A stretch of 64,000 bases of DNA from Leptodactylus fallax (GCA_947044405.1 CAMRHE010000018.1:186001-250000), one strand, 5' to 3'; positions 1-13,094 are shown, counted from the stretch's first letter. The notes: generated from the letters alone by a model not told the origin. Made by a program: numbers and translations.

Positions 1-856
1 AAATTCAAGACAATGTACATTATCTGAAACCCATCAAACTAGATGTCTTTGCATAAAATAAAAATGATTTGTGCAGATTGTGCGTTCGCTGTGAATAGTG
101 GCTCAGTAATTCTTCATGATCAGAATATCTGCTCTGTAATGCTGGATGTATGAACATATGAAAAGATTTTTGGAACGGGAAAAAGCCATCCAGATCAGTG
201 GTACAAATGCATCTAAATGGGATTTTCAGCCCAATTATCTGTAAACTGAAACCAAACTTAAATGTGCTATAAATATCTGAAGTCTTCCATTGTTTCACAC
301 AGGCTTATCTCAAGCAATAAAAACAGAATTAGCCGGCAGATAAGGGATACAGATGTAGCAGACATCAATTTGTCTTTCAACTCAGAGGGATTTTATCACA
401 CTGCATTGTTAATGCATCATAATAACTAGAAGATTGAGAACGGGTTTACCTACAGCCAAGGGTATACATATCATACAGAAGCCTTTGCAGTTAGTTGCCA
501 TGCTATGGAATCCCTAAAATAAGCCGTCAAGCCCTCCTTACCCAGGATCTGGGGTGTGGTGGTGAGAGCCAATACTAGAAGGTGTCTGCTTCTCATTTTA
601 ATACACCCTGATCTGCAGTCCTAGGCATACCTGCAGATTAAATATATTAAAGACACACACATATCTATCTTTACAGTCTATCTATCTATCTGCATACATA
701 TGCAGATGCAGCAGAGTTAACCCGAACTTCTACAACTGCTTAAACTGCTGCAGTGTGATTTCTTCTAACAAAAACCAATGAAAAGTCATTGGAAAAAACA
801 TTTTCAATTCATTTAAATTCCGGTTAACACATATATATGTATCCCATATACACACA
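1..856. other. INPP4B intron, no feature recognised
   Basis: AT-rich non-coding sequence with a small TCTA repeat near 677-690 and short CA runs near 652 and 850. I see nothing else. Confidence 0.6.
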
Positions 857-2322
857 CAGTACTGTGCAAAAGTTTTAGACATGGAAAATGATGCAAAGTA
901 ACAAAGCATTAAAAAAAAAGAAATGTTAATGGTTTATTTTTGTCAATTAACAAAATGAAGTGAATGAACAATAGAGAAATGTAAATCAAATCAATATTTG
1001 GTACGAACACCCTTTAGAGGAAGAGTCCTGGAAGTAATGATCAAGCCCCCACAGAGCCCTGTTCTCTTCTAGTCAATCTGGGCTTACATGAAGAGAAAAC
1101 TACATTTACAGAACATCCGTGGTTAGTTCTCAATGATGTCTTGAACAAACTTCCTGCCGAGTTCCTTCAAAATCTGTGTGCAAGTGTACCTAAAAGAATT
1201 GATGGTGTATTGATGGCAAAGGTGGTCACACCGAATATTGATGTGATTTATATTTCTTTTGTTTATTTGCTTAATTTTGTTAACCTGACAAAAGTAAACT
1301 ATTAACACTTATTATTCACACTAATTTTGAAAGCATTGTTTGAAACCCACTATGCCACCAAAACAGCTTGGATGGGGACACCTCTAAGGGCCTTGTCCAA
1401 GAAGACTCCCCTGTTTCACCCTTTAACTACCATACGGAGATCTGGACTTCGCTACGTTGTGTCGGCCAGGTTGCTACTGCCTGAAGTGGTCCCACACAAG
1501 TCATGACTATGGTGTGAATACCACAAAAACAAACAAAAATAAATGGTGTGAACACCAGCTAACGTCAGGGATACAGGACTGATAACGGAATCAGCAACAG
1601 ACTAAAACAAAGATCTCAGAAACTGGGTCTAAACAAGAATCCATGGCAGCACAACAGAACAGGTAGCAAAGATATTACAGAAGCCAAAGAACACTACTAG
1701 TAGAAGCCACAGGTAACCAAGGGACACAGCCTAGGATATAGGTCAAAAAAGGCAAACTGAAGGGCATACATCCACATGGTAACAGATGCAAACATGGCAG
1801 AAGGACTACGCATTCACACAGGAACAAACAAACAACAAAAGGAACAATATGATCACACAGTCACAGATACATTTGTGGCAGAAGCCTAAAGGCCAATAGT
1901 CCAGAATAGAAGGAATAATATCGAAACATGACAGAAACTAGAACATAGTTCAGACAAGGCAGACAGCAGAATTTGCGTTCAAACAGGGCAGACAAGGGCT
2001 AGGACATAGTCCAGACTTGGCAGGCAGAGACTTTGGCATCAAACATCAGAACAGCATGAATATGTCAAATGGACCAAGAGCTGGTAACTGAGCACATTGC
2101 TCAGCCAAATTGATACAAAATAGAATTAAATACATACAGGCAGACAGGGATTGGCAGAAGAAAGCATAGCAGGTGACAACCCTAATATTTAAAGAGGCAG
2201 GAGCACACACAAAGATAGCCAGGAAGCTAGGTCCACTGGGAAAGTTAGTACGCTAGCAAGTGTGAGCGTTGTTATTACAGCAGCATTTTTTCCACCCCTA
2301 CCGAAAAGTTTTGCACAGTACT
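857..2322 (-). mobile_element. Tc1-like deletion derivative split by a ~0.9-kb insertion
   Basis: The left end reads CAGTACTGTGCAAAAGTTTT and the right end is AAAAGTTTTGCACAGTACTA. Positions 877-1010 and about 1226-1345 are an inverted pair (TTGGTACGAACACCCTTT versus AAAGGTGGTCACACCGAATA). Between them lie remnants of minus-strand transposase-end sequence, ILKELGRKFVQDIIEN, encoded near 1126-1190. The right terminus is separated from its partner by about 930 bp of unrelated sequence (roughly 1348-2275), so another element appears to have landed inside. The inserted part has many direct GACAAGG/CAGACA-type words but no recognised coding region. Confidence 0.6.
1348..2275. repeat. Unclassified insertion inside Tc1-like derivative
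   Basis: This A-rich, coding-free sequence interrupts the right inverted repeat of the surrounding Tc1-like element. Words such as CAGACAAGGCAGACAGCAG and a second GGCAGACAAGGGCTAGGACA recur within it, as in some LTR or non-autonomous retroelement fragments. I could not find clean terminal repeats or a target duplication. Confidence 0.35.
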
Positions 2323-3635
2323 ATATATCCAAAAAAAGAGGCAGCACTCCAATAAATAAAAAACAATCATGTGAGTTTATGCCTTGTGCAATTCTTTTGG
2401 TCCTCAATCTAGAACCTTTCTTAAGCCTAGGAAGCTGCCTCCTTTTTGAATATTTATAGATAGGACCCTGCCCAACTTTTCTTTTGTATACAGTGTACAT
2501 ATTTTTTTTATACATTTTTAAAATATTTTTCAGCTCTCCATAATTGTCTGAAACAGTACCAGCAAATTCTACCCAGGAAATGGGGCTTGACATTCAAATC
2601 CTCACCCCAAAGTTGACAGACCCAGCTGAGCATGGATGCAGGGTTATGGTGCTTCAGTTTTTGCTAAAAGCGCTAGAGGTTTTAGGACACAGAACCCTAT
2701 GTGCTAGGCAAAAAAAAACAACTCCAAAAATGCTTTGAAACCTCTTCAAAAACGGCTTCAAAAATCTGAAGCAGATTTTTTTCTGCCTGGCAAAAACTGT
2801 GTGTGAACATACCCTAAGAGGCCCAGCAGGATTTCATATAAAGCAACTTTCTTTTGGAAATTTTCCAAAAACACCTGAAATTTGAAATGGGAATCAGGCC
2901 AACATTTATAACAAAGGCACTAAACTCTCAACAACAGACATACTCCAGCACTCAGGGGAAGAAAAACTTACTGTGGAGGAAACCTCCGGCAAACTATGAC
3001 TGAAAGAGTGCCCTTTCCTTTGGCTTAAAAGGCTAATTCCAACATGTAACTTAACATGGTGTTTTCATGGAAGCATGTTTACTACAGAGAAAAACTACAG
3101 ATAAATAAGGTGTATTAATGTACAAATCAAGAAGTTAAAATCTGAAATAAACATTTCTACAGTAAAAACAAGTGAAGGATGGGAAAGCAGAAAATGTCTC
3201 TCTCATTTCTTCTGAGGAGAGGCGGTAAGACTACCGATACACATGCACACAGACTTGGCTAAACTGCATGTGTACTGAATTAGGAGAAAATGAGGACTGG
3301 GCAGCTAAAATCTTCCTGCTAGATCTTTACCCCCCACCACATACACACACACACCTCCAAATCTGCTGGGGGAAGTTGAGAAGTCCCCATGCACATGAGA
3401 TGGTCAGCAGCTCCCACCACAACTTTTGTCTGCTGTGGCATTGGAAAAAGAGAGTATATATTAAGAAGGACACAGTACAACCAGAAGATTTGCCTGCACT
3501 TATGGGAGTCCGTAGGTCTCCATTTTTTCTGGCAGAGCTGTCAAGTATGCTCAAATGTCTATAATGAGACTTTGGTTAAAACATGAAACTGGCTTTAATA
3601 CACTCAAGAAAGGAGAAGAGGAGAATGCTTAGCGT
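2323..3635. other. INPP4B intron with a possible repeat end
   Basis: About 2640-2818 ends GTGTGTGAACATACCCTAAG and has an inner pairing (GGCTTCAAAAATCTGAAGC), so it is probably the right part of a MITE. The rest has no recognised feature. Confidence 0.5.
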
Positions 3636-4129
3636 GGTTGTCCAGTTTCAGCACATAAATGTTATTGTTTGTACACTAAAAAACTTTCCAATTTATACAT
3701 TTTAAATTTTCCAATATATTTTCTGTATCAATTCCTCATGGTTTTCTAGATTTCTGCTTGCTGTCATTCTTTGTTTAGTTCTAGTGGATAAAACTGAGTG
3801 TGTGGTCATGTAATACACAGTTCATGGTCATGTTATATACAGTCCATGGTCATGTGATGGACACACAGGTGCACGGCTCCTTATAAGACAGAGTTCTGAT
3901 GACTGTGCTATGACTGTAATGAGCTGTGCACCTGTGTGTACATCACATGACCATGGACTGTACATCACATGACCATGGACTGATATTTAGCCACTAGAAG
4001 TAAACAAAGAATGACAATAAGCAGATACAGAAATGGTAAGGAATTGATACAGAAAGTATATTGGAAAATTGTAAAACTTTCTCCTATACAAACAATAATA
4101 TTTATGTGCTGAAACTGGACAACCCCTTT
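3636..4129. mobile_element. Palindromic MITE, copy A
   Basis: This foldback element of about 0.49 kb has outer ends GGTTGTCCAGTTTCA and TGAAACTGGACAACC. Each arm carries tandem units with CCATGGTCATGTGAT (or its complement), next to a central GTGCAC(A/G)GCT segment. Further out are the arm words TTCTGTATCAATTCCTCATG and its inverse. Related copies lie at 5182-5647, 20441-20689 and 38107-38627. There is no coding sequence. Confidence 0.75.
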
Positions 4130-4825
4130 AAAACAAACAGTGACACTCAAGACTATAATTGTACTTTACTGCTTTCTGTAGATATTGAATATTGACATTT
4201 TCTCCTTACTGAAAGACAAGAGATTTTCAGTGTAACCTGCTCTGAATTGTGCCATGCCTTGAAATCACTCCAAGCTATAAAAGATCCAATGCTGCTCATA
4301 GTATTGCAGAGGTATGGGCTTCACAGGCCATCTGTCTACATAGACGTCTTTCTTCTGCATCCAAATCGTGTCTGGCTGGTTTCTGAGGGAATAACTTCCC
4401 AAGCAGTTGTTGTTCTTTTAAGTTAGTCCCAATAAATGTCAAAATCAAAAACAATGTAAATAAATAATGTGCTTGAAGCATTATGCAAGTTAAGGACACC
4501 TGCACCGGCTGCCACAGCACAATTGCAGCCCGTACCTCAAATCTTCTCTTGAAAGAGACGTATCAAAGATGCTCATGAAAGGTTCCTTTTTCTAAGTCTC
4601 TCATTTGAACTGGCTCTTTTTTTTTATTTTAAGGCACTGGGAAAAAAGACTCACCTAAAAAAGATTTCAGGCTAGGATCTTTGGAAAGCTAAAATCTACA
4701 TGGTAGCTGGTTTACTGTGGCTGTATGTGCTGTACAATGGAAAGCATTAGGTAGCCTGCTTGATGGGTTTTAGGTTCAAGCAGCAAGAACCTTAATATTA
4801 TACAAACATCTAAAAGAAACGGGTT

Positions 4826-5182
4826 TTAGGCCGGGGCCCCACGTTGTGAAAATGCAGCATTTTGACCGCAGCGGAAACGCTGTAGCAAAAAACGTAGCAT
4901 TTTACATTATCTGAAAGTGGTTGGGATTCTGGCTAATCCCATCCACACATTGCAGAAAAACTCTGCAGCAGAAATGCTGCGATTTCAAAAATTTGCAAAT
5001 TGCAGCATGTCAATTGCTGGCGTTTTCCAAATAGTTATAATAGAAGCACATTCTGTGAAAAACGCTACAGAAAAAAAACGCGATGCGTCAAATGTCTCTT
5101 CAGGATAAGCTGTCATTTGCTGGGACTGTAAAACACAGCGGTTTTTTTTCTGCTGCATTTCAACAATGTGTGACCTGAGCTT
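4826..5182. mobile_element. MITE with GGGCCCCACGT-type ends
   Basis: The left end reads AGGCCGGGGCCCCACGTTG and the right end GTGTGACCTGAGCTTTAA. The interior shows recurring GCAGCATTTT, AACGCTG and GCAGCATGTCAATT words shared with copies at 9896-10121, 14751-15108, 15507-15819, 15820-16101, 53904-54041 and 56949-57128. It is non-coding and abuts the palindromic MITE at 5182. Confidence 0.6.
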
Positions 5183-5647
5183 TAAGAGGGTTGACCAGTT
5201 TCAGACCAATATTAATAAATGTTATTGTTTGTATAATGAAAAGTTATACAATTTTCCAAAATACTTTCTGTATCAATTTCTCATGGTTTTCTAGATCTCT
5301 GCTTGTTGACATTCATTCTGCTTATTTGCAGTGGATATAAAACAGTCCATGGTCACGTGATATACAGTCCATGGTCATGTGATGTACACACAGCTTGTTA
5401 TAGTGACAGCACAGTAATCAGACATCTGCCTGGTAACCAGCTGTGCACTAGGGACTGTATAGCATGGACTGTAGATCACATGACCATGGACTGATTTTTA
5501 TCCACTGGAAGTAAACAATGAATGACAACAAGCAGAGATTTAGAAAACATTGAAATGTGAAAAATTGATACAGAAAGTATATAGGGAAATTATATAAAAC
5601 ATTTATAACTGTCTCTCAATATCTGTTTGAAACTGGACAACCCCTTT
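5182..5647. mobile_element. Palindromic MITE, copy B
   Basis: This is the same foldback family as 3636-4129. It begins TTAAGAGGGTTGACCAGTTTC and ends GAAACTGGACAACCCCTTT, with two CCATGGTCA(C/T)GTGAT units in the left arm and the complement in the right arm. The centre reads GGTAACCAGCTGTGCAC. It is non-coding. Confidence 0.75.
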
Positions 5648-8600
5648 GAGGAACTTTTCCAATCTCCACAGGACATGCCATAAATGTCTAACGGATGCAG
5701 TCCCATCTCTCAGAGTTGCACCTATTTCAAGTATAGGGTAACCTGTGAACTCTCTGAACTCTCATAGAAGGGAGTATGTAACCTCCTCTCCATTCACAGT
5801 GGCCATAGGGTGGGGATATACAACCCCATTTCATGCAACCGTCGCCATCAAATGAAAAGGGGTAAGGACCTGTTTAAGTCTTTGACTAATATTTTTCTCC
5901 TATCATAGTTGTCACATTTGCTGGTCGGGTACTTATCAGTGCTTGGAATAAACCATCACTTCACACAAATACTGAATTCCTTTCATGCAAAGTCTGTTAT
6001 TATGCATCCACCAGGGATGGGACCCATTTATAATTGAGCCACCAAAAGTAAAATGTGTTACTCCGTATGCTCATATTTTAGTGCTGTGTTTGCAGTACAA
6101 TTACTGCTGAGCGTTACTGCAAAAAAAAAAAAAAAAAAAATCACTTTCAGATGAAACAAACAAAAAAAAGGATATTCTAGCATAAAAGAACATTATCTTC
6201 TAACTTGCTTCCCTGCAACAATTATTAGCATTAGAAAAGGAAGGACGCTGCGCTGCAATAAAATAACTCAATTTAATAACAGAATCTGCCACATATGAAA
6301 GCCGGCAATCTTACTTTCAAAAAACACCTTTAAAAGCAGGAAATAAAGATACAGAAAATGTTAAATTGCTTTTTTCAAAGGAATTAGGTGTTTGGTATTG
6401 CTTTGCCTTGGCATTTTGAAGTCTATCTTTCAAAGTGAGTACTGTATATTCTGTAATGCAGCGAATGTCAACCTGTACATTAAATAAAAGAGAAGCATTA
6501 GGAGGGAGTCTATTTTTATACATGAGCCATTGCATGGCAGATTTGGATCTCACCGTTTCCGAGAGTGCTTTTAAAGAATTTTTGAGGCTGTCCGCAGAGC
6601 GCTGTCTTGCTGAATTAAGCAGGAGGTCTGTATGGCTTGATAGAAGAGGTTGCAGGTGATTGATGTTGCTTAAAATTTCTTTTGCCTTTGCCGTGTTCTC
6701 AGGTGAATAGTAAATACATTGGTACCCAGTACTGGAAAACAGAAAGGCAGATTTCTATTAAACTGCGACAAAATATTATCAGGTTCCTTAACTGGGAGCT
6801 GAATAGTCAATTTAAAAAATAAAAGAAACATAAGAAAATTGATTTCCTGTACACCGGCAAATGGAAGCATATTTATCTGTGAGAATTCACTACCAATCAT
6901 TATTCTTAAGTATAGCACCCAAGGAACCACAAATGTCCTATATGTGAAGAGGTGAAACCAATTTATTTGCTAGCTAAGCTTCATAAAAGTAAGTACTGCA
7001 CATTGTAGATTTATACACTTAAATAGAAATTTTTGGAAGCAGTTTTTGCTGAGCACTGCTAAAAGTAAATGGACAAGCATTCCCCTCTAAAATAAAAAAA
7101 TCCTTAGTTACATTCACACACATGGTGCGGTAGGAAGCAGTTCAAGGATATGTTCTTTAACTGCTTCTATAGAAAACCACAAATGTATGTTATACATTTT
7201 TTTGCAATACAGCAGTTATCCCCACTGGATCAATAAGGATAAAAATATGGCAAACATTCAGCAAGACTGTGACCCATATGGTTCAATCTTCTACCGTGTG
7301 CAAAAAGGGACACCGGAATCTCATTTCCTACTAATGTGGTAAATTTATTGTACATTGAAAACTTTCTAAAATATTTTGGGTCACATTTTTTTTTATAGCT
7401 ATACTTGCTGTCAGTGAATTGAAACATTCAGTGACTAAAAACTCATACATACTTTGGGCCGCTTTCACATGTAGTGTAGCTGAGGCAGATTCTGCACTAA
7501 AAATCTGCAGCATATTTTGTGTACATGCCCATCTGCTACAGAGTTTTTCCAGATTTGTCAAAGATTTCATCTTTTGTAATGCAAAGGGTTAAATTCACAG
7601 CACAGTTGGTATGTAATGTACACATTTTGCTAAGGACTTGAGGAAAATGTTCAGATTCAGAAGTTGATTACTTGTACAAGTCTAGACTAGTACTTCTCAC
7701 AGATGAAGGTTTGCTACAAATGCATTTAGTCTAGGCATTATCCCTCGTGACCCCCCCCCCTTACTAATGCTCATTTGTATACTATATATAGTGAGATATG
7801 TCTCAGACAACCTCAGACCCTTATAGACATTGCACCTCAGTTGCAGTTGCATTCCCTGTGTCAGAAGGGGAAATGGCTCTCATTAGGGAGAGATGGTTGT
7901 ACAAAGACTTATTAGACCATGCATGCCCTGCTAAGAATTCTGGGTAAGGAATATGCAAAAAAAAAAAAAAAAGACGTCACTGGTGAAAAAGAGAAATTTG
8001 CTCTTAGCGCCACCTTTTGGAAGGTAGCTCCCTATAGATTAATACCTCATTGTTAAAGAAACCTAATGGCATAATCTGGCAATAATAGCAAAGCCAGTAT
8101 CTGACGTAGTACTGGTCTAGGTCTGTAGGAATTTACATCCTTGAAATCAGAGGAATGTTCCCATTCACTGACAGCAGGCAAAGATCTTATTGAAGAGTTG
8201 AATTGAAGAATACTATGGGTCCCCAGCACTAAAGAAGAGGTTTTAGGTAAGTAAAACTTTTTTATATTGTCACCTGAGGTTGTCCTTGTTTAAGAAAGTC
8301 TGTTATTAGTATTAGTTCCATCCATTGCTGCAATGACTATGGGCAACTTTATAACTTCCCATGCTGAATCTGCTAGATTTGATATCTACCGACTGCATTC
8401 ATTACACTTCGTTCTGCTCCATCTTGGGGGCATCAGTCTCTGTTGGCATCCATTATTACCACATCATCCCAACCCTGTCAGGGATCCTTAATGTACAGTG
8501 ACAATACTGGCATACAGAGACCTGTTCTGTGATTCTAATTTTTATTAGGCTGGAAAATAATCTGGTCAAAAAGAGATAATTCTGAAGTAGAATATGTACA

Positions 8601-9895
8601 GATAGTTGGCACACTCTGCAGCCAAATGAACTTCAATGGCAACTAGAGTGGCAACTCAAGAAGCCACTTTACATTACTACTCCGTATGCTGCCAGCTGGC
8701 ACAGCATTAGAGTTCTTTTTATAGATGCAACATACAAAATGTGATTTTGTGTCTAGACATCTTTTCACTTAGTGCAGTAAATGAGCTGTGCTACCTCGGC
8801 AGATGACTGTATATTCAGATTTAATCAGATAACTTGCAAGTAACGCAAAAGATGTGACAAATCTCAATTTGTTCATATGGAAAATGTTTTACTTGTAATA
8901 GATGAAATTTTCCAGAGCTTCAGAACTAATCACTATGGAGGAGAGGTGTTTATAGCATTTTAGCTGCATTGTGGTTAATACAATGCGATATAATATGCAA
9001 TAACATGCAATGTCCTATACACTTTAATATGTGTAGATGTTGACATATACATATTTCACCTAAGAAGCTTTAGAATGTTATAAAATATTAATATTCATAA
9101 TCATTTTTAATAATTATTCATCTACATATTCATTAGTTTTATTTTTTTTATTCCCATACTGAAGGCAAAGATACAGTATATAAAAATTTAGCAGATGCCT
9201 TGGAGCATCTGACAGAGCATATCTCACAAACACTACCCCCATCCATGTCTATACTGCACAGTCCTTAACCTAAAATAATTACTGCGAGGTTAGAAAGTGA
9301 CAGATGCTACTAGGTGCCAGAAATGTGCTCAAATCCATTGTGACTTTCCTAATGTCACAGGCCAGACAAAAGAATAGTTAATGGTTGCCAAATGACCCTA
9401 AGAGCTCTTGCACATGGGCAGAGAGCCTATGTGACCAGTTGTACAGCTGTTTGGTACGGAGCCGCACTACACTGCTAAACAGGCCCCTTCTAGTGTGAAA
9501 ATATACAAAATGAGTATGAAAAAAAAAAATTAAAAAAAATAAAAAACCTCTGTAGTTCTCCATATTTATAGCTGGCGACATAAAGAGAGCAGTGATACAG
9601 CTATATATGTGAACCCTAAGGCTTCTATCACATGACTGTAATATAGGATTTTAAGGTGATCTATGTTTGATTCAGGTGATCTGTAAGTCTGGACATGGTT
9701 ACCATAATATGGTTGCCATAATAGTACTAAAATGCACTTGTATTATGGTCATGTAAATGTGGCCTTATTTAGAATGTTGAAGGTAGTATACCGCTACCAA
9801 AACTGCTTCTGAACCACTAATATACTTCAGTTACCTTTTTAGTATCAAAGTGCAATTTTCATGCTAAGAAAACCAACTTTTAAATAAACGCATAA
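5648..9895. other. Intron sequence around the exon at 6554-6731
   Basis: Apart from the exon I see only A or T runs (6121-6140, 7959-7974, 9518-9545) and short repeat-like words near 7455-7510. No other coding region or RNA gene is evident. Confidence 0.55.
6554..6731 (-). CDS. INPP4B: INPP4B internal exon (fifth)
   Basis: The encoded peptide begins [20 protein letters not shown], continues with [18 protein letters not shown], and ends with [11 protein letters not shown] and a Thr codon. This is the conserved INPP4B segment [18 protein letters not shown] of mammals. The acceptor is TTTTCCAG and the donor is ACG|GTGAGA, so the exon ends on a codon boundary. The next exon, expected to begin TELF in mammals, must lie before position 1. 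No frameshift or stop is present in any of the five exons, so the gene appears functional. Confidence 0.95.
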
Positions 9896-10121
9896 ACACC
9901 ACGACTTTGCCTCGGTGGAAATGCCGCAGCAAAAACTGTGGTGTTCTACACTGACTGCAAACTGGATGGGATTCTGGCTAATCCCATCCACACATTACAA
10001 AAAATAATCCGCAGCGGAAATGCTCCAATTTCAATAATGCGGAAAACTCTGCAGGCTTTCTGCCGCGGTTTTTCCCACAGCACTTTGTGGCTGCGGCTCA
10101 CAAAGTGGGGCCTTAGCCTTA
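9896..10121. mobile_element. MITE with GGGGCCTTAGCC end
   Basis: The right terminus AAAGTGGGGCCTTAGCCTT is clear and the left end near 9896 is degenerate (GACTTTGCCTCGGTGG). The interior GGGATTCTGGCTAATCCCAT and CGCAGCGGAAATGCT words are shared with the copy at 4826-5182. It is non-coding. Confidence 0.55.
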
Positions 10122-10718
10122 ATCCATATACAAACACACGTTCGGTACCCCAGGGATTTGGTCCCACCTGCCAGATTTTTGCCTGTGGTTGCTACCCAGT
10201 GCCCCACTAACATATAGGTTGACAGATGCCAATGTACAACGACCACAGCAAAAATCAGAGGCTCCATGACATGCAGCCATGTCCTGGGCACATGAATAAC
10301 AATTTAAAGTTGATTTTCTCTGCTGTAAAATTACACTTGATACAAAAAAGTGACGTGCACTATGACACTAACTGCCCCCTACAGTAGAAGTGTTGTAGAT
10401 TTAGTGAAGGCATATTCCTTTTAATTCATGTTATCGTGGAGACTATATGAAGGGCCCTTAGTAGTGACACTCCACGCTGCTCAGATTATAATGATAGCAA
10501 TGGGGCCTATTTTGCTGTAGTATATTTTACCATGTCAGTTGCTCATATATTTTATTTCAACACGAAACTATTATTTTACTGTTATCTCAGAACCATTTGT
10601 GACTTGTTAAAGTTGATATTAATTTAATCAACATTGACCAAAGTGAAATCATAGCAGACTCTGTTGTCACACTTGTATCATACAAGTTATGTGTGATATG
10701 CGAGGATGATGGGTTTTA

Positions 10719-11072
10719 ATGAGAATCTTTTACCTTCTTCTAATTCCAGCTCTTTGCATCATTTAATAGCTGCTGCTCCACCGATTCAGGCACAGTTGGA
10801 ATTTCTCCTCTAGCTCCCATTGTTCCCAAGCAAAAAGTGCTTCTTCTGATTGGCGCTCTGAATCACACCCCTTGCCTGCTCCTGCCTGACACCGCCCTCC
10901 TGACAGTACAGAGCCTAAATAGCTTATCAAGCATCAAAATTAACAGCACTGATTGTTCTGGAATGGCGGGGGCTAGAGAAAAAATTCCAACTACGCTGGA
11001 ATCATTTGAGCAGCAGCTATTAACAGATGCTAAGAACTGGAGGTGGTGGAAGTAGTGAAAGGTCCTCTTTAA
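10719..11072. mobile_element. Foldback MITE, GAGGATCTTTCACC family, copy 1
   Basis: The ends are GAGAATCTTTTACC and GTGAAAGGTCCTCTTT. The left arm (CTCCACCGATTCAGG, CTCTAGCTCCCATTG) is mirrored by the right arm (GGGGCTAGAG, GCTGGAATCATTTGAGCAG). A copy of the same family lies about 570 bp away at 11641-12092. It has no coding capacity. Confidence 0.6.
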
Positions 11073-11640
11073 ACAATGGAAGAGCTGACAGGGATGACTA
11101 ATGGAAAGTAATGGTGAATAAATGCCAGGAAAGGTTAGAAAGTGGAGAAGTGGTCGAGCATAGTGGGACTACTTTTTCAAGAACAAAAGACACATATTTT
11201 CTAGCTCTCTATTGAAAAGTCATGGGATATGCAAACAAAAATACTAATTGCATTAGTTTTTATAGGGGCCATTTATATAAAGATATAACAGAAAAACCCT
11301 GTCCTTATTCCAATTAGGGCTTATGGACATCATAGAAAAAGGTCTCTTGCTTTGGACCACCTTCCACAAGCCAGGATGGGGTGCATCTCTGTAATAGCAG
11401 CTCCTATTCTGGCAATCTTGAGTCATCCATGTATTGACAATGAAGTACAGGAACTTCCTTAACTTTTCCCTTATTTTCTGTATATCTTTCAATTGTATTT
11501 GTCAAGACTGCCTACTTTCTAGTTCCTACCATACAGTCACTAGTATACAGGAATTTAAAAAATAAATAATATGGGGAGCCTCCCAACTCTATCCCAGCTG
11601 CAGGGTCCTATGTCATGGATAAACAGTTTATTCTGCGTTT

Positions 11641-12092
11641 AAAGAGGATCTTTCACCATCTCGACCTATTCAAGTTCTTAGCATCTGTAAGTAAGCGCCA
11701 CTCCACTGACTTCAGTGAAACTGGAATTTTTTCTCTAGCCCTTACTATTCCTGATTAACAAGCGCAGTTATTTTTGGTGCCTGATGTGCTATTTAAGCTC
11801 TGCAATGTCAGAAGGGCAGTGTCAGACAGGGGTGTGTGATTCAGAGCTCCAATCAGAGGCAGCCAGTGTCAGAGCTCAGAATCACCCCCCCCCCCCCCCC
11901 TTGTCTGTTCCTGCCTGACACCTGACAGTACAGAGTCTAAATAGCATATCAGACACCAAAACTAAAGCATTGATTGCTTGGGAATGGTGGGAGCTAGAAA
12001 AAAAATTCCAACTGCAGCGGAATCAGAAGATCAGAGCCTATTAACAGATACCAAGAACTGGAGTTGCTGGAGGTAGCAAAATATCCTCTTTA
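11641..12092. mobile_element. Foldback MITE, GAGGATCTTTCACC family, copy 2
   Basis: It starts AAAGAGGATCTTTCACC and ends GCAAAATATCCTCTTTAAAG. It shares TTCTTAGCATCTGTAA, CTGACAGTACAGAGTCTAAA and GGGAATGGTGGGAGCTAG with the copy at 10719-11072. It holds a run of 16 C at 11885-11900 and directly abuts the inverted-repeat element beginning at 12093. Confidence 0.6.
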
Positions 12093-13094
12093 AAGGAAGT
12101 CTGTCGCCAGGGTGAAGGATATTAAACCAGTAACACAGTTAGATAAGTCAGGCTCACCTGAATGTATTACCTTTTCCCCATGAAAATTCATGTCTTCGTT
12201 GCTAAGATATTCATTAATTTCACAATATGCAGATAAGCAGTCTAGAGCATTGAGGACAGCTCTTTGCCTCCAAACTGCTATGCCCCACACTAATATGCCC
12301 TGCTTCCCCCCTCCCTTCTTTGAGTGACAGGGCCAGGTAGCTAGTACAGTAGAAGGGCAATGGCGCCACACTTTTTCATTTGTTGATAGTGTTGCGTGGT
12401 AGAGTTCTCCAACCCACTGTACACATAGAGAGAAACCATGGCACACACAGGAATTTGATTGCAAGCACAAGAATAGTTTATTTGCTCAGCAGAGCTAGGT
12501 ATGTAAAAAATTGTCCACCTATTACACTTTAGACATAAATAATTCTTTTCAGATCAAATTGGCGGAGTTTTGGTCACAGAGGACCTTTTTTCAAGCCATA
12601 TTTGCATATGTAGTGATGAACTCCACCCTGCCTGATTCATCACTCCATACACAAATCTGGCTTCAAAAAGGCCGCTGTGACCGAAACGTCACCAATTTGT
12701 TCTGAAAAAAATTAATGTTATCTAAAGCTTAAATCGGTGGGCAATTTTCTATCTATGTACCTAGCTCTGCTGAGCAAATAAACTACATGTGTGCTTGCAA
12801 TCAATCTCTTGCATGTGCCATAATTTCCTCTATAGGGCCAGGTAGCTATGTAGAAATCTCACCTGGCCTCATGTTCACGCCACTATATTAGAGCAGTGTG
12901 GGGCATAGCAGTTTGGAGCAACAGAGCCGCTTTGGTGTTCCAGACTGCTCATTTACATGTTGTGAAATAAATGAAAATCTTAGCAACAGAGCCACAAATT
13001 TTCAGGGGAAAAAAGGCATTACATTCAGGTGAGCCTGAGCTATCTAATTTTGTTACTGGTTTAATATGCTTCAAATGGTGACAGACTCCCTTTC
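12093..13094. mobile_element. Inverted-repeat element with ~150-bp ends, itself interrupted
   Basis: The left arm begins AAGGAAGTCTGTCGCCAGGG and contains GATATTAAACCAGTAACA and TCAGGCTCACCTGAATGTA. The right arm is its inverse, ending GGTGACAGACTCCCTTTC. About 150 bp pairs with only scattered mismatches. The centre (12423-12834) holds a second inverted-repeat element. No transposase reading frame is visible, so it is non-autonomous. Confidence 0.7.
12423..12834. mobile_element. Nested inverted-repeat element
   Basis: The left arm contains GATTGCAAGCACAAGAATAG and TTTGCTCAGCAGAGCTAGGT, and the right arm has the inverse, ACCTAGCTCTGCTGAGCAAA and GTGTGCTTGCAATCAATCTC. It is placed within the 12093-13094 element, so it inserted later or is part of a composite. 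The middle includes GACCGAAACGTCACC, a word common in amphibian repeats. It is non-coding. Confidence 0.65.

Noticed and set aside
1348..2275. Possible solo LTR
   Set aside because: TG...CA-like ends can be placed by eye, but no matching target duplication was found, so I kept it as an unclassified insertion.
12090..12470. A 126-codon minus-strand open frame
   Set aside because: It crosses the boundary between two inverted-repeat elements and has no protein-like motif.
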